Below, in pieces: positions 28,166-36,938 of a DNA stretch of 64,000 bases (its first letter is position 1; each line of letters starts with the position of its first letter). The DNA comes from Candidatus Nitrosopelagicus sp. Its GTDB lineage: Archaea; Thermoproteota; Nitrososphaeria; Nitrososphaerales; Nitrosopumilaceae. The stretch lies in assembly GCA_028343435.1 (NCBI GenBank), contig JAOLYM010000003.1, positions 1 through 64,000 on the forward strand, read 5' to 3'. The position numbers and the translations under genes were made by a program. The notes beneath the pieces were generated by a model. The model did no database searches and was not told where the DNA came from. It worked only from the letters and a program-made list of their open reading frames with translations.

Positions 28166-29081
28166 GGCAATGCTTCCAGATTTAAAAAAAGCAAAGAGAG
28201 GTGCAATTGCAAAGGCTATCTCCATAATGGAAAATGACCCAAAAGAGGCACGTCAATTAATCAAAAAAATCTACAAAACCTCTGGCAAGGCAATTGTTAT
28301 TGGAATCACAGGACCTGCAGGCGCTGGAAAATCATCTCTCATAAACAAATTATCAATGGAGATGAAAAAACTAAAGCTGAAACCGGCTGTATTGGCGGTC
28401 GATCCTACTAGCCATGTTACAGGCGGCGCTATCTTAGGTGACCGTGTTAGAATGTCAGAATCAACTGATACTGGAACCTACATTCGAAGTATTGCATCTC
28501 GTGGTGCAACTGGAGCCATTGCACACTCGGTTCGGAATAGTTTACGTGTACTAGAATATGCCGGATTCAATCCAATTATAATTGAAAGTGTTGGAGCAGG
28601 ACAAACAGAAGTTGACATTTCAAAAATTGCAGATATCACTGTTGTTACATTTAATCCGCATACTGGAGATAGCATTCAAACCATAAAAGCAGGAATTACA
28701 GAAATTGGTGATATCTATTTGGTAAACAAGAGTGACTTGGATGGTGCAACACAACTATTTCAGGCATTACAAGATTTTATTGGAACCGCAGAAGAAGAAA
28801 CCACAATCCTCAAAACATCTGTAAAGAAAAATAAGGGAATCAAAGAGTTAGCTTCAAAGTTAAAGGAATTAATGAAACAAAAAATAAAGGATAAAAAGAG
28901 TTCTGAGAAAACTCGCCTAAAATCTGAATTAGAAGATATTATTTTAAATAACGTCAGACAGGAAATTTCAATAATGATTGGTAAAAACAAGTCATTTTCT
29001 TCATATTTGAAAAAGGTACAAGAAAAAAAAATGGATCCGTTTGAGGCAGCAGACAAGCTGACAAAAAATTTCATAAAGTGA
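28164..29081 (+). CDS. meaB: Methylmalonyl-CoA mutase-associated GTPase MeaB/ArgK
   Basis: IGITGPAGAGKSSLINKL, AVDPTSHVTGGAILGDRVRM, ESVGAGQTEVDI. Start moved to 28164 because 28104 lies in the repeated promoter segment. Confidence 0.92.
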   Translation: MAMLPDLKKAKRGAIAKAISIMENDPKEARQLIKKIYKTSGKAIVIGITGPAGAGKSSLINKLSMEMKKLKLKPAVLAVDPTSHVTGGAILGDRVRMSESTDTGTYIRSIASRGATGAIAHSVRNSLRVLEYAGFNPIIIESVGAGQTEVDISKIADITVVTFNPHTGDSIQTIKAGITEIGDIYLVNKSDLDGATQLFQALQDFIGTAEEETTILKTSVKKNKGIKELASKLKELMKQKIKDKKSSEKTRLKSELEDIILNNVRQEISIMIGKNKSFSSYLKKVQEKKMDPFEAADKLTKNFIK

Positions 29082-29087
29082 TAAAAT

Positions 29088-30686
29088 ATGGTTGCAAAAA
29101 AGAAAACAAAATTAGCAGAAAAACAATACGTTACCGATTCTAGTATTCCAATTAAGCCATTTTATGTAAAATCCACTAAAAAGAAAACAAAAGAAGTTCC
29201 TGGAAAATTCCCGTATACACGTGGTATTCATCAAGGAATGTATCGAGATAGATTTTGGACTATGCGTCAGTATGCTGGATTCGGTGATGCTGCACAAAGT
29301 AACAAGAGATACAAGTTCATGTTGGATAAGGGACAAACTGGAATATCCATGGCATTTGATTTACCAACACAAATTGGCCATGACCCTGATGCACCACAAG
29401 CCGAAGGTGAGGTAGGAAAGGTTGGTGTATCAATTTCATCTCTGAAAGATATGCAGACCGTCTTCAACGGAATTGAACTAGGTAAAGTTTCAACATCAAT
29501 GACGATTAATGCAACCGCATCCACATTACTTGCATACTATATTGCCGTAGGACAATCTCAAGGATTCTCAAGTAAACAATTACGAGGAACCACACAAAAC
29601 GACATACTCAAGGAATACATTGCAAGAAATACGTACATCTATCCTCCTGAACCATCGATGCGTATAATCGGTGATATGATTGGTTATTGTGCAACCGAGG
29701 TTCCACAATGGTATCCTGTTTCCATATCTGGTTATCACATAAGAGAAGCAGGATCAAATGCTGTACAAGAAATTGCATTTACTATAGCAAATGCCATAGA
29801 ATACATTGAAACATGTATCGCACAGGGATTAAAAATTGATGAATTTGCTCCAAGATTATCATTTTTCTTTTGTTGTACTATTGAGTTCTTTGAAGAAATA
29901 GCAAAGTTCAGAGTTGCAAGAAAAGTATATGCAAAAATCTTAAAAGAAAGATTCCATGCTAAAAATGAAAAATCATTACAATTAAAATTCCATACTCAAA
30001 CTAGTGGTGAATCACTTACCGCACAACAACCTGATAACAACATTGTTCGTGTTGCAATGCAAACAATGGCGGCTGTATTGGGGGGAACTCAATCACTTCA
30101 TACCAATTCGAGAGATGAAGCGTTGGCTTTACCAACTGAAGAATCTGCAAAAATTGCATTAAGAACACAACAAATTGTTGCATCTGAATCAGGTATTATA
30201 AAAACAGTAGACCCAATGGCTGGCTCACATTATCTAGAAGAATTGTGTGATGAGATTGAAGAACAGACATGGGCATATCTCAAAAGAATTGATAAAATGG
30301 GTGGCTCACTCAAAGCAATAGAAAAAGGATTCTTCCAAGCAGAGATTAGACAAAATGCTTATCGTATCAAAAAAGAGGTTGATGATTCTTCACGAGTTTT
30401 AGTCGGCGTCAACAAATTTGTAGATGAGGTTGAGGCAAAACAAAAACTGCTACGAATTGATGATTCCCTTGGTGCAAAACAAGAAAAGGCAATCAAGGCA
30501 TTACGAAAATCTAGAGATAACAAAAAAACTAATACTGCATTATCAAAATTACAGGCAGCGGCAGAGACTGATAAGAATATCATGCCATTCATACTTGATT
30601 CTGTTAAAACATATGCTACAACCGGAGAAATCAGTAACACGTTACGGGAAGTATTTGGTGAATATAGACCAAAGGAGATATTTTAG
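29088..30686 (+). CDS. Methylmalonyl-CoA mutase, large subunit
   Basis: PYTRGIHQGMYRDRFWTMRQYAGFG, GISMAFDLPTQIGHD, GGTQSLHTNSRDEALALPTEE. Confidence 0.96.
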   Translation: MVAKKKTKLAEKQYVTDSSIPIKPFYVKSTKKKTKEVPGKFPYTRGIHQGMYRDRFWTMRQYAGFGDAAQSNKRYKFMLDKGQTGISMAFDLPTQIGHDPDAPQAEGEVGKVGVSISSLKDMQTVFNGIELGKVSTSMTINATASTLLAYYIAVGQSQGFSSKQLRGTTQNDILKEYIARNTYIYPPEPSMRIIGDMIGYCATEVPQWYPVSISGYHIREAGSNAVQEIAFTIANAIEYIETCIAQGLKIDEFAPRLSFFFCCTIEFFEEIAKFRVARKVYAKILKERFHAKNEKSLQLKFHTQTSGESLTAQQPDNNIVRVAMQTMAAVLGGTQSLHTNSRDEALALPTEESAKIALRTQQIVASESGIIKTVDPMAGSHYLEELCDEIEEQTWAYLKRIDKMGGSLKAIEKGFFQAEIRQNAYRIKKEVDDSSRVLVGVNKFVDEVEAKQKLLRIDDSLGAKQEKAIKALRKSRDNKKTNTALSKLQAAAETDKNIMPFILDSVKTYATTGEISNTLREVFGEYRPKEIF

Positions 30687-31085
30687 ATGAAAATTGATCA
30701 CATCGCGATTGCGGTAAACAATGTAGAGGAGTCAGCTAAGGTCTATCAAAAAGCACTTGGTATTGATGAAATAGAATTTGAAACAGTGGAATCTGAAGGA
30801 GTAAAGGTTGCAATAATTTCTATGGAAAATGGAAGAATTGAGTTGATGCAACCAACCAAAGATGATAGTCCAATTAAAAAATTTCTTGATAAAAAAGGTC
30901 CAGGTCTACACCACATGGCATTAGAAACTGATAACATTGAAGGTGAAGTAGAAAGAATGGAAGGTTGTGGAGTACAATTTTTGGGAAAGGTTCGCCCTGG
31001 CTCTGCTGGAACTAAAGTCACATTCATTCACCCAAAATCCTTAGAGGGTGTACTGGCTGAATTATGCTCTCATCCTGAAAAATAA
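30687..31085 (+). CDS. mce: Methylmalonyl-CoA epimerase
   Basis: IDHIAIAVNNVEESAKVYQKALG ... GPGLHHMALETDNI; VOC fold. Confidence 0.93.
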   Translation: MKIDHIAIAVNNVEESAKVYQKALGIDEIEFETVESEGVKVAIISMENGRIELMQPTKDDSPIKKFLDKKGPGLHHMALETDNIEGEVERMEGCGVQFLGKVRPGSAGTKVTFIHPKSLEGVLAELCSHPEK

Positions 31086-31111
31086 ATTAAAAAATGGAAT
31101 TGATATAGAAA

Positions 31112-31717
31112 ATGGATACTTTTGATGCAATTAAAACAAGACGTGCAATAAAAAAATTTGATAACACCTACAAAATGAGTCCTGAACAGGTAAAATCATT
31201 GATGGAGTTAACAATACTTTCTCCTACCAGCTACAATCAACAAAACTGGCGGTTTGTCACCATAACCGATCAAGCAGTAAAAGAAAAAATTCATGTCGCT
31301 GCTCGAAATCAAGCTCAACCGCTAGATGGGTCACTTGTCATCTTACTATGTGGAAATATGGATGCATGGAAAGACGATCCTATGAGATATTGGAAGAATC
31401 ATCCTCTTGAAAAACAAGAACATGTTCGAGATGCAATGCACAAAAAATATTCTGAAAGTCCTCAAAATAGAAGAGATGAGGCAATGCGTTCTTGTGGATT
31501 TGCAGCACAAACCATAATGCTTGCTGCAAAACAAATGGGTCTTGATTCTTGCCCTATGGTTGGTTTTGAATATGATGAGATAGCAAAAATCATCAATCTT
31601 CCTGATGAACACATAATTGTGATGATGATTGTTGTCGGAAAGGCTGCTTCCCCTGCAGCAGAACGTGGTGGACAATTATCATTAGATAAAGTAGTCTTTG
31701 AAAACAAATTCAATTAA
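31112..31717 (+). CDS. Nitroreductase family protein
   Basis: IKTRRAIKKFDN, LSPTSYNQQNWRFV, GFAAQTIMLAAKQMGLDSCPMVGF. Confidence 0.92.
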   Translation: MDTFDAIKTRRAIKKFDNTYKMSPEQVKSLMELTILSPTSYNQQNWRFVTITDQAVKEKIHVAARNQAQPLDGSLVILLCGNMDAWKDDPMRYWKNHPLEKQEHVRDAMHKKYSESPQNRRDEAMRSCGFAAQTIMLAAKQMGLDSCPMVGFEYDEIAKIINLPDEHIIVMMIVVGKAASPAAERGGQLSLDKVVFENKFN

Positions 31718-31774
31718 TTTTCAATAAATTCGAACACCCTGAATTGTTAAATTGGTCATTTTTTTACAATTATT

Positions 31775-31861
31775 ATGAATGACAAACAGGTAATGGGAGT
31801 CGTAGTTGTATTAATCAGCATCATTGGTCTCTTTCTAGGTGTAACCAACTTTTTAGGTTAA
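31775..31861 (+). CDS. Candidate single-TM microprotein (28 aa)
   Basis: Own translation MNDKQVMGVVVVLISIIGLFLGVTNFLG*. Confidence 0.4.
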   Translation: MNDKQVMGVVVVLISIIGLFLGVTNFLG

Positions 31862-31902
31862 TTCACAAATCGTTAAATCCCCCAAATCACCAAAAAAGTC
31901 AC

Positions 31903-32157
31903 TTGAATCTATTTTTAATTATATTATTTGTCATGGTAGTTACAATTGTACCTAGTGTTGCTTTTGCTGAGACTGTAATGGATAAGGACGTATTCGCTCC
32001 TGGTGCTCAATTTGATTCAAAACCTCTAGATGAGGCACAACAGGAAGATCAAGATTTAGCTGATATTTGGACGTACGCTATAATTATTGTAATCGGTATA
32101 ATTATTGCAAGAATTGTACTTCAGGTAGTTAAGAAAAGAATGTCACGATCTACCTAG
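31903..32157 (+). CDS. Small exported membrane protein
   Basis: Signal peptide ending AFAET, C-terminal TM; TTG start. Confidence 0.65.
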   Translation: MNLFLIILFVMVVTIVPSVAFAETVMDKDVFAPGAQFDSKPLDEAQQEDQDLADIWTYAIIIVIGIIIARIVLQVVKKRMSRST

Positions 32158-32706
32158 ACTGTTAAAGCAATCTGCACACAGGTCATCCCGTGTAGTCATT
32201 CCTCGAGGTAGTTTGAAATTAAATTTCCTAACATCTGATACTGCAAATTTTTGCATCAATCCTTTTAGCTCCTTTTTACATTTGTAGCAAAGATGTTTTC
32301 CTTCCAAAAGGAATCTTAAATTTAGTCTACTCAGAGTTGGCAAATCTGTAACTCCAAAAAATACCATCATGTTCACCATGAATGGATTATCTACAATTAT
32401 TTGATCAAGTTGGTCTCTTTCGCCTGCTATTGCTAAATCAATCATTTCTTTCCACTTAACTCGTAACATTTCTAGATACTCTTGAATTCTTTCTTCTCCT
32501 TTGTCTGTTAAGTTGATAATTAATTTTTTCTGCCCTAATAATCCGGTTCCAGTTGTTGATGAGATTAATTGACTGTTATCCAAAATATCTAAAATTTTTA
32601 CCAGTTCGTCCTTTTTCAGATGAACTCCATTTTTTATTCCACCAAATGTTGTGAGACCTTTTTTCACAGCACCCATTACCTTCAAATCGGTTGTATCTAA
32701 TTCCAC
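32143..32706 (-). CDS. HTH/zinc-ribbon regulator-like protein
   Basis: GVHLKKDELVKILDILDNSQLISS (winged-helix-like) and CYKCKKELKG...CADCFNSL. Confidence 0.65.
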   Translation of the reverse strand: MELDTTDLKVMGAVKKGLTTFGGIKNGVHLKKDELVKILDILDNSQLISSTTGTGLLGQKKLIINLTDKGEERIQEYLEMLRVKWKEMIDLAIAGERDQLDQIIVDNPFMVNMMVFFGVTDLPTLSRLNLRFLLEGKHLCYKCKKELKGLMQKFAVSDVRKFNFKLPRGMTTRDDLCADCFNSLGRS

Positions 32707-32723
32707 ATTAAAATAAAATTATA

Positions 32724-32864
32724 CTATCTTAAAAACTGAGATGTGAATTCTGTGGCATCTATCAGTTTGCCAATTATCGAACCTACCAAAATTGTTAATC
32801 CGATAGACATCCATAATGTTGGTTGAATGTCGTATGGTTTTGTTGCTTTTTCGAAGCGAGACAC
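32724..32864 (-). CDS. Candidate small membrane protein (46 aa, GTG start)
   Basis: Own translation VSRFEKATKPYDIQPTLWMSIGLTILVGSIIGKLIDATEFTSQFLR*. Confidence 0.5.
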   Translation of the reverse strand: MSRFEKATKPYDIQPTLWMSIGLTILVGSIIGKLIDATEFTSQFLR

Positions 32865-32982
32865 ACCTGAAATTAGTTATATACTAAATTTAACCAAAAT
32901 GCCTTTTTTTTCATAGTGGATATTATTCTAAGATCTTAGAAAAACAACAAGTCTAAGTAGTTCATGTTAGCACTATTCCACC

Positions 32983-33846
32983 ATGGAACATTTTGATTCT
33001 AGTATTATTGAGCCAATTGAGATGCGTATGATTAAGCATTCTCCATTTGAGGTTAGGCATAAAATTGACAAAAATGACCCTGAATTCCGCTCACTTGTAA
33101 AAAGTATCACAGAACATGGTTTGTTACAACCAATATTGGTTAGACCTGTCGCATTAGGATTTGAAATTGTTGCTGGCTATCGAAGATTTGAGGCATGCCG
33201 TTCTTTGAGATGGCGCCACATTCAGTCAAAAATCAGAGAATTAAGTGATAAACAAACCTATGAGATACAATTAACCGAGAATATTCAGCGTAAATCACTT
33301 AATGCACTTGAAGAGGCAGAAGCATTCAAAAAATATGTTGATGATTTTGGATGGGGCGGTGTATCTGAACTAGCAAGTAAAATTGAAAAAAGTGAAGAAT
33401 ATGTATCGCATAGAATTCAACTTTTGAAATTACCATCTGAGGCAAAAAAGCAGTTAATCCAAAATGCCCTTTCGGTCAGCCAAAGTCTCGAATTACTAGG
33501 TGTTCCATCTGAAGAACAGGCTGAAATGGCTCAGAGAATTTATGATGATCACTTGACAGTAAAACAGATTCGTTCAATAAAGAAATCAAAAGTAAAAAAA
33601 GATGACGATCCTCGGACAACCAAAGCTGAACAATCCCATAGAATTACCAAAAAAACAAAACTTGGTCTAAAAATGGCTCTATCACGAATTGATTCTGTAG
33701 CAAATGAAGCTCAAACTATTTCTGACCCAAAGGTTAGACGCGAAGTAGTTACATACATGATGGATTTACGTTACAAATTACATGAATTGTTGGATGAAAC
33801 AATTCATTTTGAAAGGGTCACTTTAAAGAAAACTCTAAAATTGTGA
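32983..33846 (+). CDS. ParB/Spo0J-family protein
   Basis: EFRSLVKSITEHGLLQPILVRPV...EIVAGYRRFEACRSLRW...LTENIQRKSLNALEEAEAF...VSELASKIEKSEEYVSHRIQLLKLP. Confidence 0.92.
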   Translation: MEHFDSSIIEPIEMRMIKHSPFEVRHKIDKNDPEFRSLVKSITEHGLLQPILVRPVALGFEIVAGYRRFEACRSLRWRHIQSKIRELSDKQTYEIQLTENIQRKSLNALEEAEAFKKYVDDFGWGGVSELASKIEKSEEYVSHRIQLLKLPSEAKKQLIQNALSVSQSLELLGVPSEEQAEMAQRIYDDHLTVKQIRSIKKSKVKKDDDPRTTKAEQSHRITKKTKLGLKMALSRIDSVANEAQTISDPKVRREVVTYMMDLRYKLHELLDETIHFERVTLKKTLKL

Positions 33847-34380
33847 TTATAGGAATGGTGGCATCCATTCTTTAAGAAATTCTTTGTGTTCCTTTTCTGT
33901 ATATGATAGGGCGTGTAATGATACCTCTTTTGTTGGTGCAAAATCATAAACCTGATATGTCTGAATAATATCTCCAAACAAATTTCTGAAAATATCGGTT
34001 TCTTCATCTGCAATTTCTACCGACGGGAATGATCTAATTGTAATCCAATCTAATCCTCCTTTTGTACTTCCTGAAAAAATTACAAATGGGGCATCTTTTA
34101 GATATTTTTTCAAACTTTCTGTTCTTTTACGAAGTGATTGAGACACTTTGAATGTGATTAGGGTAGTTCTGATTATTCGCTTTGGTAGTTTTTTTGGGTC
34201 TATTGTAATCGAATATCCTGTGATCACTCCTTCTTGAGATAGTTTTGAAATTCTTGATTCAATTTCCTCGGGGGCTACGTCGTGCCCAAAACCTCTTAGA
34301 AAATCCCAAATTTCTGCGGAATCTTGTCTGGAGTCTTTTGATAAGGCTGAAATTATTAATTCATCAATCTCGTCTGTCAT
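33847..34380 (-). CDS. Lrp/AsnC-type transcription regulator
   Basis: ESRISKLSQEGVITGYSITIDPKKL typical of Lrp/AsnC. Confidence 0.8.
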   Translation of the reverse strand: MTDEIDELIISALSKDSRQDSAEIWDFLRGFGHDVAPEEIESRISKLSQEGVITGYSITIDPKKLPKRIIRTTLITFKVSQSLRKRTESLKKYLKDAPFVIFSGSTKGGLDWITIRSFPSVEIADEETDIFRNLFGDIIQTYQVYDFAPTKEVSLHALSYTEKEHKEFLKEWMPPFL

Positions 34381-34476
34381 TAATCATATATGCTCGTCAG
34401 AATATGTAAGGGTTTCAATAACTCACGCCTAAATTAGCACTATGAGTTTAAATAATTATTATTTTATGTTTAGTGA

Positions 34477-36780
34477 TTGTCCTATATTCTTGATGAAAGT
34501 ATTGGTTATCTAATTTTAATCGGTGTTGGAATTTTACTGGCATCTGTTGTATTGATTTTGGTTAAAGCTGAAACAAAATGGCTTGGAACCAAGAAAACTT
34601 TTGAATGGTTTTCGACTGCAGGTAGAACTGTAAAAACAGGATTAATCGTTACCTCTGTTGTATCTGCATGGACTTGGGCTGCAACTCTTCTTCAATCATC
34701 TACTGTGGCATATCAATATGGGATAAGTGGTCCTTTTTGGTATGCAGCTGGTGCATCAATCCAGGTTGTATTATTTGCCATATTGGCAATTGAATTAAAA
34801 CGAAAATCTCCTATGTCTCACACTTTTCCTGAAATGATAAATTCAAGATTTGGTAAATCCTCACATAAGGTATTTCTTAGTTTTGCATTTCTTACAAATA
34901 TCATAGTAACTGCAATGTTGGTTTTGGGCGGTGCGGCTGTTGTAAATGCACTAACTGGAATTAATGTCTACATTGCTGCATTTTTGATTCCTGTAGGTGT
35001 AATTGCGTATACTTTGTTTGGTGGTCTAAAAGCAACATTTCTTGCAGAATACTTTAACACTGCATTCATCTTTGTGGTCGTTTTGATTTTCACGTCTACG
35101 ATATATTTCATCAATCCTGATATTGGTGGAATCTCTGGAATGTTTGAAAAATTATCTAATGCTGCTGCAATGTATCCTGTTGAAGGAAATGCGGCTGGTT
35201 CATTTTTAACACTTGCATCAGTTGGGGCATTAATTTTTGGAGTTATCAATATTGTAGGAAACTTTGGAACTGTCTTTGTTGATCAATCTTATTGGCAACG
35301 TGCAATTGCATCTCGTCCTCGTTCTGTAGTTCCTGGATTTTTAGTAGGAGGATTAGCGTGGTTTGCCATTCCTTTTGCACTTGCAACAACTTTGGGATTA
35401 GCCGCAGTTGCGGTGAATCTTGAATTAACTCCTCTTGAAATTAGCTCAGGATTGGTTGCTCCATTGGCAGCTGCACATCTTTTAGGCGACATCGGCGCAA
35501 TTCTAATGCTTACTGTTTTATTCACTGCTGTAACTGCTGCAGGTTCTGCACAATTAATCTCTGTATCCTCTCTTGTAACTTATGATGTATTTCGAACATA
35601 CATCAAACCTTCATCCACCGGAAGGCAATTAATGAGAATTTCGAGATATGCTATACTTGGATTTGGACTTGGAATGGGTGCTTTGGCATCCATGTTATTC
35701 CAGTTTGGAGTAAGCTTGCAATACGTCTATCTTGCAATGGGTGTTTTGATAGGTTCTGCAGTTGCACCAATTTCACTTGCAATTTTGTGGAAAGACACCA
35801 ATAGATATGCTGCAACAATCGCTTCGATAGTCGGTCTTGGATGTGGAGTTACAGTTTGGCTTGGATATGCATATGCAACCTCTGGAGAAATTTCTCTTGC
35901 ATCTACTTCTAACATGTTTGCATTATTGGCAGGAAATCTTGCATCAATTTTGACCAGCCTTATAATCACTGTAATCGGAAGTTTATTCCGACCTGAGAAC
36001 TTTAATTTCTCTAAACTAAAACATGAAATTTTTGTAGTTGATGAGCAAATTAGAAAACGCCTAGAAAAAGAAACAAATGAAGAATCTCTCAAAAATGCAT
36101 CTAAATTTAGTATGAGGTATGGTTTGACACTAACTTTGATTCTTGTCGTAGTATGGCCAATTCCATTATTTTTATCAAATTACGTATTCACTGAAACTGT
36201 TTACCATGTTTGGATTTGGGTTGCCATATTGTGGGCTGCAACTGCTGGGTCTTTAGTTTGGGCTTTACCTATAATACAATCAAGATCTGGAATTGCACAT
36301 GTTTTGAAAAATATAGTCATTTCTTCAAAACCTAAAAAATCTGACAAATATGGTCATGATCTTTCTGGAAATGAAATTGCCCAAAAAATTCTTGTCGCTG
36401 TAGATGGCTCTGTCTCATCCATGCGGTCATTGAATTATGTAAATTATGTAATGAAAGAATCTTCTAACATCAAAGTTTACCTTGCTCATATCATAGAGTG
36501 GACTGATGATGACGAATCCATGGATGAAGAAATGACATTAAAGATGGAACAAGATGGACGAAAAATGCTTTTGGGAATTTTACTTCCAAGCAAATTGAAA
36601 AACTATGAACGAATTGTCAAGCTAGGTGATCCTGCAAAAAAGATATCAGAACTTGCAACTTCACTAAATGTTGATACAATTGTAATGGGTCGTAAGGGTC
36701 TAAGTGATACTGATTCTGATTTGGGACATGTCACTTCTAAGTTACTTACTCTAAGCTCAAAACCAATTGTGTTAGTCTAG
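34477..36780 (+). CDS. Sodium:solute symporter (DUR3-like) with C-terminal universal-stress domain
   Basis: SAWTWAATLLQSSTVAYQYGISGPFWYAAGASIQ; C-terminal KILVAVDGSVSSMRSLNYV...VDTIVMGRKGLSDTDSDLGHVTSKLLTLSSKPIVLV. TTG start. Confidence 0.88.
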   Translation: MSYILDESIGYLILIGVGILLASVVLILVKAETKWLGTKKTFEWFSTAGRTVKTGLIVTSVVSAWTWAATLLQSSTVAYQYGISGPFWYAAGASIQVVLFAILAIELKRKSPMSHTFPEMINSRFGKSSHKVFLSFAFLTNIIVTAMLVLGGAAVVNALTGINVYIAAFLIPVGVIAYTLFGGLKATFLAEYFNTAFIFVVVLIFTSTIYFINPDIGGISGMFEKLSNAAAMYPVEGNAAGSFLTLASVGALIFGVINIVGNFGTVFVDQSYWQRAIASRPRSVVPGFLVGGLAWFAIPFALATTLGLAAVAVNLELTPLEISSGLVAPLAAAHLLGDIGAILMLTVLFTAVTAAGSAQLISVSSLVTYDVFRTYIKPSSTGRQLMRISRYAILGFGLGMGALASMLFQFGVSLQYVYLAMGVLIGSAVAPISLAILWKDTNRYAATIASIVGLGCGVTVWLGYAYATSGEISLASTSNMFALLAGNLASILTSLIITVIGSLFRPENFNFSKLKHEIFVVDEQIRKRLEKETNEESLKNASKFSMRYGLTLTLILVVVWPIPLFLSNYVFTETVYHVWIWVAILWAATAGSLVWALPIIQSRSGIAHVLKNIVISSKPKKSDKYGHDLSGNEIAQKILVAVDGSVSSMRSLNYVNYVMKESSNIKVYLAHIIEWTDDDESMDEEMTLKMEQDGRKMLLGILLPSKLKNYERIVKLGDPAKKISELATSLNVDTIVMGRKGLSDTDSDLGHVTSKLLTLSSKPIVLV

Positions 36781-36841
36781 TGGTTTGCATATAACAAACA
36801 CAAAACTATTTTTTTATAAATAATAAATTTTAAGCCGACGT

Positions 36842-36864
36842 CGACTGTTAGAATATAACTGTCG
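36842..36864. promoter_or_regulatory. Dyad-symmetric candidate operator upstream of urea transporter
   Basis: CGACtGTTA-gaata-TAACtGTCG; 8 of 9 arm positions complementary. Confidence 0.45.
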
Positions 36865-36938
36865 CAGAACTTGAAATCTAAAGTGTCATATTCTCAATTC
36901 TTGGAATTCATATATAACAAAAAGTTCTGAAAACATCT

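Noticed and set aside
30424-30690. 88-aa ORF in alternate frame
   Set aside because: Nested in the methylmalonyl-CoA mutase large subunit CDS.
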